Shown piece by piece: positions 1 to 11,306 of a stretch of 64,000 nucleotides of DNA; positions within the stretch are counted from its first letter, which is position 1; every line of letters begins with the position of its first letter. Origin of the DNA: Capniomyces stellatus. Its lineage: Eukaryota; Kickxellomycota; Harpellomycetes; Harpellales; Legeriomycetaceae. The notes under the pieces were generated by a model. That model ran no database searches, was not told where the DNA came from, and saw only the letters and a list, made by a program, of their open reading frames with translations. The position numbers and the translations under genes are program-made. Where the stretch lies: positions 576,582 through 640,581 of the forward strand of contig LUVW01000001.1 of NCBI GenBank assembly GCA_001661515.1. The letters run 5' to 3'.

Positions 1-1799
1 ATTTTTGACAAAAATGTTAAGATATGTTTTGCAATGTTATGATATGTTTTGCAATTTTATGATGATGACTTTTGACACAAAAAGAGCAATTTGCCTAATT
101 AAAACTCTTTGACTTTATCTCTGTGCCTACTATGTTGCTCTTCTGTTTTATAACATCGTCTTAATCCTACAAACGCAAGTCTTTAATGTCGACTTGACAC
201 TCTTGATAAAGCTCGCTTTATTTTATGTTATTACTTTGAAGGCGTCAGTTTCTAACTTAATCGAATAATATCTTTAAATCCCCTCAACAGCAACATACTT
301 TGTATCCGCCTTTGTGTTGATGTGCAAATCAATCAATACAGTAAAGTCTAGCTATAGTTTATCAAAAATGCATTAATAAAGTTCCTTTTTTAAAAAAAAA
401 TCCAACTCACACTCAAGTCCAAACTCTATATATATCCCAGTGTAATTCTGTTTGATTGGTACATCATGGAAGCCTAGAACATACACGTATCATCACCTTA
501 TATTAAACTTCCTCAATGCATTATAACTCTACTCCTTTAGATCCTTATTTCCGCAGAATCATTTACGATCTTCGGTCAATGTAAATCTGACTGGATTAGA
601 TTCAATACTCTTTTTTAATATACCTGTTTGATAATTTCTAGACCTTCTCTACTGATACCCAAAAATTGCTTTGTGGAAGATATTAAAGTTCAATATGTGG
701 CTATTAATTGAAATGGCTGCGGGTAATACTATCGTCAAGCTTTATTTTCAATATTTGTTGACACGGGCTACTACTTTACATTGATTTTCCAACCAATCAT
801 TCTCTTCTACTTTCCGAGTACGATCGTCATTAATCTGAGTATCCTAACAAACGCTATATTAATTAATACCAGACCTTGTGTTTTAATTGGCTTCATTTAG
901 GAACTGGTATGATTATATCGATCAAGGTGATGTTTTTCCAACATAAAATTGTCTGTCTAGTAGCATAAAAGTGGCATCTATACAGATTCTCGCCAATATT
1001 TAATGAAATAAGTGGCAAACTCGCATACTGAACTCGTACAATAAAAATATAAAATAAAAACGTACCGAGTTATGGTCAATATGTAACAAAGAAAGAAATA
1101 AATAAATAATAAAGCCCTCAAGTGGGAATAGGTTACCTCAAGCAGTTAAATATACACCAAGAGCATAAACCCTTAAAAATCTAGACTCGGCGTAATAAAA
1201 TGGTAGTGGTACTACTCGCCTGCTTGAAACAAAGCCTATCGATATTCAACTAAAACATAATGTACCCCATAACAGCGGCTCGTTAACAAAGTAAACCAAA
1301 GCATTTGAATCATCAAAGTTAACTACATCCATTCATATAAATCTTAAAGGAACGATAAAATAGTATTAATTAATGGAATATGATACACAGCATATTAATT
1401 GCATCAAGTTACAAGACACTCTGATATTATTTTAAGATTTGTGTCTATTGATAATCAAACAAAAGATTCGATAAACTCGAGTAATATACATCTCAGAATG
1501 AAAAAAGTAATATAGTGTAAAACATAAAATCAAACTATTTGTGTAGTGTTCACTTTCTAATATTAAACGATAAACCTAGCGGTGTTTTGGAAATCAAGAC
1601 TGCAATTCTAATACTCTAGTAGTACTAGCGATGCGTTAAATACAATTCATTTAATATACGTTGGGTTTTTACACTTAATTAGCTGGACAGGCATACATCT
1701 TAGTTTCAGTAACCAAAAAAATCCTATGGCCATTTTATAAATTCACTGTTCTCTGAGCTTGGTTCTTATCTCTTGCTTTCACACTCGCACTTCCCCGGT
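1..1799. other. AT-rich spacer, no gene seen
   Basis: No open frame with coding character or family similarity was found on either strand. The first 65 bases hold two imperfect copies of a unit of about 20 nt (core GATATGTTTTGCAAT at about 22 and 42). The rest is AT-rich with homopolymer A/T runs. Confidence 0.6.
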
Positions 1800-2324
1800 T
1801 TACTCTCCAAGGTTTTTTCTGCTAGCGCGTCTACGGTGACGTCTATGGTGACGGCCACGACCACCGCACTTGCGTCTAACGCACTCGCGCATACATTGCT
1901 TTCTTCTCTTTTTTTTGCTTAGACACGTTGTTTGGTATACCTTTTCAGTTGTCAATTGTACAAATGTTGAGGTTGATACTACTACTTCCATCAGCGTTGA
2001 TGTTGTCAAAGATGTTGATAATGAAATGTCTACCATTGTTGACGTTGTCAAGGATGTTGATGTTGTCAATGATGTTGATAGTGCCAAGGATGTTGAGGTT
2101 GTCAAGGACGTCGATGTAGTGGTTGTTGTGGTTGTTGTTACTGATGTTGAAGTTGTTGTTGTTGTTGTGACTACTGGTGGCCGTATTATTGTAGGTGGGT
2201 CAATCGCAGTTGAGGCACCCCCGCCCTGCAAAGCATTAAACTGACCATTATCCTCTAAATTGATGTGTGTTGCAAGAACACCGTAGACCGAGGCAGCAAA
2301 TAAAGTGAGTAATGATAACTTCAT
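1800..2324 (-). CDS. secreted Thr/Ser-rich protein with basic Cys-containing tail
   Basis: Unrecognised 174-aa protein. The start is the ATG at 2322-2324; the open frame runs further upstream, but only from a TTG. Residues 1-18 form a classical signal peptide (MKLS, hydrophobic core, small residues before the cleavage site). A short neutral stretch follows, with GGG near 34-36 and a PP-rich hinge. Residues of about 52-125 are almost entirely Thr/Ser in TTSTS-like repeats and are probably heavily O-glycosylated. The last 40 or so residues switch to a compact Lys/Arg/His-rich tail with four Cys (pattern C-x9-C-x3-C-x4-C) and runs such as RHHRRHRRR. A secreted or wall-associated mucin-like stalk carrying a cationic disulphide-linked head is the best reading, but the function is unknown. 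No GPI-type hydrophobic end is present. The Thr/Ser linkers resemble those of the Cys-rich secreted protein at 11.3-12.8 kb. Confidence 0.75.
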   Translation of the reverse strand: MKLSLLTLFAASVYGVLATHINLEDNGQFNALQGGGASTAIDPPTIIRPPVVTTTTTTSTSVTTTTTTTTSTSLTTSTSLALSTSLTTSTSLTTSTMVDISLSTSLTTSTLMEVVVSTSTFVQLTTEKVYQTTCLSKKKRRKQCMRECVRRKCGGRGRHHRRHRRRASRKNLGE

Positions 2325-5300
2325 ATTTTCTAAAATAAAACAAAAAAAATCCAAGTTGATGGGATTTGCAGCTGAGCATTGCCTTCTATTTAAATGTTTT
2401 TATTGTATAAAATATGTACCTTTGGCTTAAAACGTTTTTCTAGTCAAAACTCGACATTATTTTTGGTCAAACAACTTGAATATTAGATATTACTGAACTA
2501 TATCTAAAAGGGTAGCAATACCTATTCTTTAGCAAAATATAATAATAAGGCGATCATTATTAATGTATCTATGGACTATACGCTTTTATAAATTAGTATT
2601 TTCGGCTTTATCATCTCGACTACACAAATAACTAACAAACCACAGCCAGAATTATTAGAAATGTATTTTTATTGGAGTTGTTTTGATCTTTGCAAACTAA
2701 TATATAAAACAGCATCAACTATCTTTTTTTATTGTTGATACTAAAAAGGGATAACTCTTGCTTTTTTTAAATTATCAATTAGCCTTATTTTTTTTTGTCT
2801 AGCTTGTTCTGGGACTATATTAATCTATTGAAATTTGATCTACTTTGTTTTGATGCAAATGTTGTTGATATTGTTTTCGATATTAAGTCTAGTCTTCTAT
2901 ATAATTGAAACCAATATTCTTTTTCTGTCTCGGTAGGTTTCGTTCAAATATACCATATTTTTAAATTCCTACAATCGTTGATACAAAATGTACAAACTGT
3001 TTACCAGGAATGAACAAAGCTCAAAAGCTGCAAATGCAAAGTCCAATATACGCTCCTGCATATATTTATCAGATCCACATGCAAAGAATTAAAAGTTAAA
3101 TACATCCATGTCGAATTATTAACAGTATGTATTATTAACTTTGGGCTAGAATAGCTAAGGTGAAACTTTAAGGGATTATCGCATTTCTGCTGTAATAAAA
3201 CGTTCAATATATTGAGATATAAGGTGGTGTACGTTTTTCACCCTTTCTCATTGAATGGCACTTCTGCTAAAAGTAGTTAAATCGATATATGTTAAGTGGC
3301 TACTGTATTGAACACTCGCCAGTCTATAATATGTTTTACCATGCGAATGCAAAAATAAATAACATGGCAGCACTGTTAAATTAGAGTGTAAACATTTGTT
3401 CTTTTTTATTATTATATGTACAGTTCTTTTTGTGTGTGTGTGTGTGTGTTCTTGGAATTTTACTTTGATCAGCGTGGCTCCTTTGTGCCCCACCTCGATA
3501 TAACCTGACAATCACTCTAAAAAAATATATAATAAAGTTATGTATTTGAAACCAGAGTGAACATTGATCAGCATTATTTTCTAAAGTGCTGCATCACGTT
3601 GTATTCTTTTTTTTATTTGCTATTATTGAAAACACGTTTTATATCACTTGATTATCACTGAAAAACGCGTTTTAGGGTGATCTATTAGAGCTCAGCAGTA
3701 CCCAATGGTTGTTTATATTATGTTCAACCACTAGAGGTATATTCCTGTTAGTAAGGGTTTGATCTCTTGTTTGGCAAAAGTTAATCAATTAGTGTAAGAA
3801 AAGAAAAAGGTAAAAAAGTAAAAGTAAATTGCTATAAAACTGCTTGCCCTAAAAAACAAATGTTGTGTTTTCTGGGTCAGATAATACATTTGACAAGTCT
3901 TGTTTTATTGAAACATATATTACTTTGGCAAAGCTTTTATATTGAGTTGTGGGCAGAGCAAGGAGTGTGGTACACCTGGCAGCTGATAATCGAAGCACTA
4001 ACCAACAAAACTCAATCGGCGAATAGCGATAAATTAGTGTGACTGTCGCATTAGCACTGTGGTAGTGCTTTTCAAATGATTTAACTTTTAATTGATAGCT
4101 TGCTTTGAATGAGGAGAAAAAGTTTTGAAAAAAAAAGCAGAGAGAAAAAGTAAGAACAGTAATAAAAAACCAACAAGAGTGCTCTAAATAAGTTCAACAC
4201 GCCTACTCCCACTTGCCTTCAAGTCGTTGTCTGGTGGTTCTGTTTTAAAGTTGGTGGTATAAAAAAGCGCAGACTTTAATTATCTGATTGATAAAACAAA
4301 TGATAATGTTGGCCATTGGTTGTTTCAAACACAATCGATTAGAACTTTGATGCTTGTTGGCATTTTGAAAGTAAGGCAAAAGCGGAGCTAAATTAAAGTG
4401 TGAATCAAATTTCAAATGGAAAGTAAAAAAAATATGATAACAATCAATAAAAAATAAATAAAGTCCCCAAAATTCCCCCTAAAAAAACTTTAAAAGAAAA
4501 ATAGCAATAGTTTTGGATTAAAAAAATACTGCAAAAAAGAAAGCTTTCAAATGACACAAATTAGAGATTAAATAGATCAAACACTGGGATAAACCTGTTA
4601 TCTTATTGGCTGTGAAAGGCCAAACAAGATTATCAATCAATTTAGTATTGCTGAATTTTATACTCCTTTTACAACTTCACCAGTCGCGAATTAACAAAAA
4701 AATATTTCATGATGTACTTGTCCCCATGATTTAGCGAATGAAATGGTGTAGAGGTAAAGATTTTTAATAAACCAAGGTATAGTTAGAGACTGCTCATGTT
4801 TACTGTTAATGCAACTTAATAGTCGATTTGAACAAGACCTTGACAAAGACGGATAAAATAAACGGAGTATACATTTAATTTTATTTTTTTTAGGTTTCAT
4901 AGCAGGATATATTCTCCAACGCCAAACTTTATTTTGCTAAATAGTCTTACTCTAAAACTAAAGTACAAATTAAAACAAATTCTAATCTCTACTCTTTGTA
5001 TTGATTTGTAAAAGCAAATTGGATTTAAACAGAATATCGCATGTAAGTACCGTAAGAACATGTCACTCCGGTCGGTAGCATGCAATACCACAAGGAGAAA
5101 ACCTGTATATACAAGATAACACAAAAAAGTATAAAATGACACATAAAGTGTATTCAGATGCTATTTTGGACATTTTGAAATCGAAATCGAAAAAACAAAA
5201 GACATTTCAATAATAGAAAAAAACAAAAAACAAAAACAAAAGACAATTTCAGTAAATAAAAAGAAAAATATAGCACAGGAAACAAAAATAAAACAATAAA

Positions 5301-5443
5301 AATGACTATGACTATACAACTACAATACATCGAATCAGTATCCATGAAACAGACAATCTTACTAAACACGCTTTATTTTACACTCTGTTGTGTGCGATCG
5401 CTTTCGCTTTTTTGTTAATTTAGTAGATTATAACAAATCGAAA
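2325..5443. other. 3.1-kb spacer, no gene seen
   Basis: Short open frames here (60-90 codons) have no recognisable domains and are rich in Leu/Phe/Lys from AT-rich DNA. A (TG)n microsatellite lies at about 3430-3450. The last part before MPC1 (about 5150-5300) is A-rich on the + strand, with repeated AAAACAAAAA-type runs. Confidence 0.55.
3429..3450. repeat. (TG)n microsatellite
   Basis: Uninterrupted GTGTGT run in noncoding DNA. Confidence 0.9.
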
Positions 5444-6086
5444 ATGAGTAAAGGAGGCAGAATTTTTGATAGAATCAAGTCAAAGGAGTTTCGAAGCTAC
5501 TTGATGAGGTAAGAATGTTGTTGGGAAAAGATGAATGAGGCGACAATATTAGACGAAGCCTCAGATAAAGCCCGATGTTGGACCGATTATAGAATACGGC
5601 TAATGCAATCGTCTAACAAAACTTTTACTCAAATGAAATTTACAAACGTATAGCTCGCACTTTTGGGGACCAGGTAATACAAAATCACCACTATCAAAAA
5701 CCTGACTACACTGAATATACTAGACTTTGAATTGAGGCAACCAAACTAATGCACGTAAGCATTTGTGTATGTTTTTAGTTGTAAATTGGGGCTTGCCAGT
5801 AGCAGCGCTTGCAGATATTTCGAAATCACCCGAACTGATTTCCGGTAAAATGACACTCGCGCTTACAGTATACTCAGCCGTGTTTATGAGATTTGCGTGG
5901 ATGGTAAAGCCAAGGAACTACCTGCTATTTGCTATGCACTTCACAAATTGCGGAGCCCAATTCGCGCAACTGACCAGATACTTTAACTACCATGGTGGAG
6001 TTGGCAATATCAAAGGGATGATTGACCAGGAGTTTAACCAAAGCAGTGATCCAAAAGAGGCTGTTAGTGCAAGCAAGTCTGAATAA
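5444..6086 (+). CDS. MPC1: mitochondrial pyruvate carrier subunit 1
   Basis: Three exons, 5444-5508, 5654-5673 and 5779-6086, encode 130 aa, the size of yeast Mpc1. MPC1 is the obligate partner in the heterodimeric inner-membrane carrier that imports pyruvate into the matrix. The N-terminal exon reads [20 protein letters not shown]. The 20-nt middle exon supplies the SSHFWGP segment, whose HFWGP motif is a family hallmark. Exon 3 continues with [22 protein letters not shown], then [16 protein letters not shown] and FTNCGAQF, all typical of MPC1. Both introns are GT..AG (GTAAGA..TAG and GTAATA..TAG); without the microexon the frame and the HFWGP motif are lost. It is convergent with the FHA gene downstream, whose stop lies about 180 bp away. 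Assignment is very secure; exon edges are inferred by eye. Confidence 0.95.
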
Positions 6087-6264
6087 ACCAAACCGCTACA
6101 TTTTTTATTTCCGTACTTTTATTTTATAATATACGATGGTAAACGCAAAAAAAGTTATATATAATAATAAGAGTCATATATGGTATTGGTAAACAAGTAA
6201 AAGCAAATATAAGTGTAAGAGTGAAGCATGGCTATTATTTCAAAAGACAGGAAAACGTAACAGA

Positions 6265-8103
6265 CTAATATCGTTTCAGTGAAACGGGTTTGAAGTAGTA
6301 TTGTTTGTCAACAAGCGTGCATCTTCTCGCAGTTTTGACAAGTGGGCCATACATCCTCCTTCGCTTCTCGTCAGTGTCCAAGCTGGCAACATAATAAAAT
6401 TGGTCCTCAACCTTTTTGTCGTTAGCGTCAAGAACGTTACGCTCCAATCGACCAAAAAAGGCGTTAGACAGCAATAGCGACTCTATTTTTTTTGTTAGCA
6501 GTGTGTCTAGCTTAGCCTCGCTGATTTTTGTGTCCGTTTGCGGTGCCAATGATGTGATAAGAAGACTGGATAACGCGCCGTGCGTTTTGACCAGGTACTT
6601 TTTCATGTCTGAGATTGTAAGAGTTGAAAGTCGTGCTGAAAACACAATTGACTCAATCACTAGGTCAACCATGCTTTCGCTAAATTCCACAGCCCCAACA
6701 TCATCCTGTAAGTCGCTGCAGTCATCAATCTTGTTCTGTTTCGTTGAGCCCTCGTATCTGTGTGTTTTTATTTTACGTTTTTTGGATAGTTGCTTCTCTT
6801 TAGTGCCTTTGTATGTACTGCCATCTATAGCTTCTAGCCCGTTGATCGAATCTAGCATTTGCCCGGGTGGTGAGGAGGGAAGATTCAAGTTTTCGATGAT
6901 GTCGACAACGTTGCACTCCGAGTTTGGGTCCTGGTCTGATTGCATGAACCCATTCGAAAACAATGATGACGTTGGGATCATTGTCATGCTCGAGATATTA
7001 CTTGACTTACTGCCACTCAGCACCAGGCTAGACTTGGTTTTGGTTTTGGAAATGAGACTTGGCTCAGGACTAGAATTGAGACTAGGGTTGAAAGCTGAGG
7101 TGTGCTTAAAACCGGTGGCAGCGCTGTAGTCAGGTGTTGATAAGAAAGACATATCAAAATCATCACACCTTTGATTAATCTCGTTGTAGAGCTCTACGCC
7201 CAACTCGGAGTCCAAATTACCGTCCACAAACCCTGCATCGGCACCATTCTTTGATTTGGCTTTGACACTATTCTTCCTCGAGTACTTATTCTTCTGTCTC
7301 TCCAGCACCGATGGTGGTACTTTAAAAACAACCTTCTCCCCAACAAAATTCACTTCATCGCCATTACTCAACATTCTTGTTTCGTCTTTCAAAACCAGCT
7401 TACCGTTCACTCGAACTCCATTTAACCCCTGCACGTTTAGGTAAAATCCGGTTCTCTCCACCTGTTTTTTGCTTGACTTGAGTTGGTACCTAATAACGGC
7501 ATGAAACCGGCTAACTTGGACTGTTGCGTTCTTTAAAGTATACTCGCACAGTGAGCTGCGTCCTATTCTTATTGGGTTATCTACATCCCCTATTAGCAGC
7601 TTTTCATAGTCAAGATTCCGCGTGTACTCTGGCTCAACGTCAGTATCCGAAAACCTTGTGCTTTCGACACGAGCCGCTTCGCCCTTAGCGTGTTTAGCAC
7701 TGCTCGCCTTGGCCCTAATCGTCTTCTTAGCCGTGTCGGCCCTGAACTTTTCAACAACACTGCAAATCTCGCCTTCACTGTAGTTTTTGTCCATTTTTCT
7801 TCCCGTAATATTATCCTTAGTGTTCAGTTGTCTACCCTCGGCCTTTTCTTTACATACTGAGTCACTCTTTTTTAAATTTATACCATTTTGGAAAGCTTTA
7901 CCAAAAGCATAGTTGCCTTTGTTACTTTCTTTGCCTTTGTTACTTTCTTTGCCTTTGTCACTTGATTGGAATTCAGACCTCAATGAGCTGTCTAGACTCT
8001 GTATACTCCTGATATTTTTGCTAAGGTACTTTTCACGCAGTTCTTCCTTGCACCTTTTGGAGTCCTCCTCACCAAACGCCAGTCTTGGGCCTATGGCATT
8101 CAT
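6265..8103 (-). CDS. FHA-domain protein with conserved C-terminal domain
   Basis: 612 aa from the ATG at 8101-8103. The frame stays open for 22 further codons to a stop, beginning only with a TTG, so either this ATG or a missed upstream exon is the true start. The FHA (phosphothreonine-binding) domain is at about 168-263: RIGRSS, then VSRFHAVI, then GLNGVRVNG with the conserved Asn. A KGKESN repeat lies at about 50-63, and Ser-rich low complexity at about 315-410. The last 130 residues form a second ordered region (helical, starting about VDLVIESIVFSARL) ending in LVKTARRC...KQYYFKP; it looks like a winged-helix-type fold seen in other fungal FHA proteins, but I cannot name it. Lys-rich stretches such as SKKRKIKTHR suggest a nuclear protein in transcription or DNA-damage signalling (inference). 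Confidence 0.85.
   Translation of the reverse strand: MNAIGPRLAFGEEDSKRCKEELREKYLSKNIRSIQSLDSSLRSEFQSSDKGKESNKGKESNKGNYAFGKAFQNGINLKKSDSVCKEKAEGRQLNTKDNITGRKMDKNYSEGEICSVVEKFRADTAKKTIRAKASSAKHAKGEAARVESTRFSDTDVEPEYTRNLDYEKLLIGDVDNPIRIGRSSLCEYTLKNATVQVSRFHAVIRYQLKSSKKQVERTGFYLNVQGLNGVRVNGKLVLKDETRMLSNGDEVNFVGEKVVFKVPPSVLERQKNKYSRKNSVKAKSKNGADAGFVDGNLDSELGVELYNEINQRCDDFDMSFLSTPDYSAATGFKHTSAFNPSLNSSPEPSLISKTKTKSSLVLSGSKSSNISSMTMIPTSSLFSNGFMQSDQDPNSECNVVDIIENLNLPSSPPGQMLDSINGLEAIDGSTYKGTKEKQLSKKRKIKTHRYEGSTKQNKIDDCSDLQDDVGAVEFSESMVDLVIESIVFSARLSTLTISDMKKYLVKTHGALSSLLITSLAPQTDTKISEAKLDTLLTKKIESLLLSNAFFGRLERNVLDANDKKVEDQFYYVASLDTDEKRRRMYGPLVKTARRCTLVDKQYYFKPVSLKRY
7910..7953 (-). repeat. in-frame tandem repeat KGKESN
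   Basis: A repeated unit of about 18 nt (on the + strand TTTGTTACTTTCTTTGCC) encodes two to three KGKESN-type copies in the N-terminal part of the FHA protein. It is a likely site of length variation. Confidence 0.8.
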
Positions 8104-9228
8104 GTTTATATATTCACTGATACACTTCAAGTCCCTCTCCAAATATGAACTATGCGAATCTCCTCTCAAATTACTCCCAATGGCTCAAGTACAAGCAACG
8201 GATAAAATTTATCTACAGAGTTGGTATTTGCAGCTTTCGATATACTCGCAAAAGCAAAACCAAATTAAATTAATTAAGGTGTCGGTCACTATGTATCAAG
8301 CTCTATACTCTTGATGTTTCTCAAAAAGTTAATTCTGTTAGAAAAATTATTAGGCTGCGATATAGTCTGAATGAGTTAAAAAAGAATCCTATCTTTGTCT
8401 TAAATGTTTTTTAGAGCGAAACTGTTTTAAACAATTTCGCTTCAGTAAAAACATTTCTGAAAAAAAAAATTAAAACTAAAACACACAATCTTTAGTTTGA
8501 TTAATAAACAACGTGTGGTGTCATAAATATTCTAGTTAGTCGCGTCTAATAAAGCGAATAATGTGCTTGGAACAATTATAAAAACGCCAAAGCCTTCAAG
8601 TCTTATTTTATTATTATTGATATTAAGGTGTTTTGTTTTTAACTTTTTTTTCCTCAATAATTCTTTTTTCTCGATAATTTACTTTCAAATAAAACATCCA
8701 ACTAAATTGGCAATAGCTGCGTTTTCCATGTAAATGGCTTCAAATTCGCGTTTTATTCCTTTTTAAAAAATTCACCCTATTAAAATAAAATAAATTACCC
8801 TATTTTAACACAAGCCTGTTTGTGTTTACTGCAACTTTGCTGATAAATGCCTCGTTGATGAAAAAAATAAATTCTGTAAGCCAATTTTGCTTATTGGATG
8901 GAAAATGGCTAGTTGGTTTATCTTGTTTTCCTGGCCTCGCTCTTCAATTCACCTAAATCCACGAACCACAAATAGTAGTAGATGCTCAAAGCGAAAAAAA
9001 AATTGGCACGATTTATATTTTGTCAAGTTTCGCCAAACAGTTGACAAAATTATTTTTAGTGTCTGATTGGCTTTGCAAAGTTTCTCCCAATTCTTGTTTT
9101 TTTTCCTGCTTTCTTGTTTTTATTATTATTGAAATTCAATTCTTGTTTTCTTTGATTTCTAACTTTCAGCACTTTGCGCGACTTTGATTCACAAGCCAAA
9201 TAGTTGCTACTTTCACCTACTCTAAGAT
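8104..9228. other. divergent intergenic region FHA gene / MTQ2
   Basis: Shared 5' region of two divergently transcribed genes. The part next to 8103 could hold a short upstream exon of the FHA gene. Otherwise AT-rich without coding signal. Confidence 0.5.
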
Positions 9229-10619
9229 ATGAAAACACCAAACACCAGCCATCTAAAGGACAGCCAGTACCACACTGTATACGAACCTTCTGGTAAGTAA
9301 GGGAGGGATAATAATAAGCATTCCATTCTACAACACCCACAAGTGCCAAATGCGTGGGGTATAATAGTCATAATTCCAGAATCTAAACTCTTACTTTTTA
9401 CGAGCAATCAGTAACATCACGACTTGTGTTTTGCGGGTTTTAGAGGACACGTACTTGCTCCTTGACACTTTGGAAGATGAGCTAGAATACATAAAGGGTA
9501 TAAGTCCTACTCTTTGTGTCGAAATAGGGTAAGTAATAAAGGTGTTCTCTCTTAATCCTGTCTTCTACTACCTAAATCTCCAGGATAGATTGTTCTCAAT
9601 AATTTACTAAACTATTTGAATTTACCAATATACATTATTTCTTTGCTTTTATAAAGTCCAGGCTCTGGCTGTGTGTCCACCTTCCTTGTCCAATTGTTAG
9701 ACTCTCACAAAATTTGCAAGTGAACACATTTAGATCCTCAAGATCCTCAGTAAAACCCGCGATAGTATGCGTTTTAATTAACTTTGGTGTAATCCTAATT
9801 AATCCTTGTGGGTAAATTAAAAATAGACATGCTGGGATTCGATATAAACTGTAGCGCTGCACAAAGCACGCTTGTGACGGCTCAGACAGAAAATGTGTTG
9901 GGACAGGTAGATTCAGTCGTCTCACAGTTTACGCGTGGGATGCACAAAAGGATAAACGGATGCGTCGACGTTTTGCTTTTTAACCCTCCCTACGTCCTAA
10001 CACCCTCTATAGAAATAATTACGGGCGAACACACTGCAACTAAGTATGGACCTACCCTTAATAAGTCCGAGTGTAGCGAATTTAGATACGACGACCTGAG
10101 TGTTGCTGCTTGGGCAGGTGGGATTGATGGAAGAGAGGTTATCGACAAATTTCTACCTTTTGTACCGGTAACGCGATCTTTTTATCATCATTGTTTATCT
10201 GCTGGTATATTGTACTCTTGCCAAAACAGCACCAATACCAATACCAATACCAATGTGTTCCTTGCTTATTTTAGGAGCTTTTATCACATAGTGGAGTGTT
10301 CTACCTCGTTTTGGTTGACCAGAACCGTCCTTTAGATGTTATTTCTTTACTGAGAGAACGCTATGGCATGATAGGAAAGGTAGCGTGATTTTAGAATTTG
10401 CCTCTAATTTTGTTTTCGGTTTAAAAGTATTATCTTTTTTCTCTATGACTTGAATTTGAATTTCACCTCTGTATATATATATATGCATACCGATTGAGTA
10501 TATCATTAATACCATTGCTCTACGGCTGCTTAAATACCATGGGACAAACGTAGATTATATCCACTAGGCTAGCGGGAAGAGAAAAATTGCACGTCCTAAA
10601 AATTGTCCATGCACACTGA
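9229..10619 (+). CDS. MTQ2: eRF1 glutamine N5-methyltransferase (HemK2/N6AMT1 family)
   Basis: Six exons, 9229-9292, 9444-9528, 9657-9715, 9827-10167, 10275-10379 and 10554-10619, give 239 aa. Mtq2 with its Trm112 partner methylates the Gln of the GGQ motif of release factor eRF1. Conserved landmarks in order: VYEPSEDTYLLLDTLE; the SAM-binding loop VEIGPGSGCVSTFL; the acidic end of strand 2, LGFDIN; the catalytic NPPYVLTP (LLFNPPYV); AAWAGGIDGREVIDKFLPFVP; GVFYLVLVDQN; and the terminal AGREKLHVLKI. About 25 extra residues sit between NPPYV and AAWAGG. Intron 3 (9716-9826) begins with GCAAGT instead of GT; only this donor keeps the frame and gives DSHKIYMLGFDIN, matching the family. The other four introns are GT..AG. 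Family assignment is very secure; the last small exon is supported by the conserved AGRE..HVLK motif. Confidence 0.93.
9716..9826 (+). other. GC-AG intron (MTQ2 intron 3)
   Basis: The 5' splice site is T|GCAAGT and the 3' splice site is AAATAG|AC. GCAAGT is the established consensus for U2-type GC donors. The nearest GT (GTGAAC, three bases downstream) would break the reading frame. Confidence 0.8.
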
Positions 10620-11306
10620 ACGTATCCCTATTTTGCCACTAGCTTTTAGCTTGAGCATGTTTAATGGCTACAGATGTTGAATTACAACATTGCCGTAGTG
10701 TTGACACTCTGCTATACCGCTACCAGACCTTAGTGGTTTGATAAAGCAGTTTTTTTTTAAGTAGATTATGCCTTTACACTAAAAATATACATGTTAATTT
10801 GATGGAGAGTTTCTTGGTAAGCCATTTAAATCAACCGTCTCGAGTCTAAAGATGGTCTACTCAAGAGCACTAGGCACACGCCAATGGACCAAGAAATCGC
10901 ATTACACTCTTAAAAAGAATAAAAGTAAAACGTAAAATAAAAAAAGACGGTTTACTCGAGATATTAATAAATGAGTGATAGACTTTGTAGCAAGAAAAAG
11001 GGGAAACAGAATATGTTAGGATAAAATTAAGAACAGATAATATGTTGTGTTATGTTGTGGGTTTTATTGGGGTTTGACTAGAACAAAAACTTAAATTTAA
11101 AAGTTATAAATATCATATGTTGATGTCTAGAGTTTATAAATTATTGACAAGTAGTTGTATATTTATGCACAAGTATTGCTAACAAAATTAGCTACTAGTA
11201 AAATATAATCTAGGCATTACTTACTACTCTTGCTCTTTTACAAGGGCTTGCCGCAGAATAACCAGTGATGGTTTCTATACAATCACGTTGTTTAAGCCAA
11301 GTTATC
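10620..11306. other. 687-bp convergent spacer, no gene seen
   Basis: Lies between the 3' ends of MTQ2 and the Cys-rich secreted protein gene. AT-rich, with no supported coding or RNA feature. Confidence 0.6.

Noticed and set aside
1870..2244. 124-codon + strand frame of Val/Asp repeats
   Set aside because: Reverse complement of the Thr/Ser repeats of the secreted protein; hydrophobic Val/Asp repetition is a by-product.
2325..2354. Upstream extension of the Thr/Ser-rich protein to 184 aa
   Set aside because: It would start at TTG; the ATG at 2324 begins a textbook signal peptide.
6416..7129. 237-codon + strand open frame
   Set aside because: Antisense shadow of the FHA-domain gene; Ser/Leu/Val-rich, no domain.
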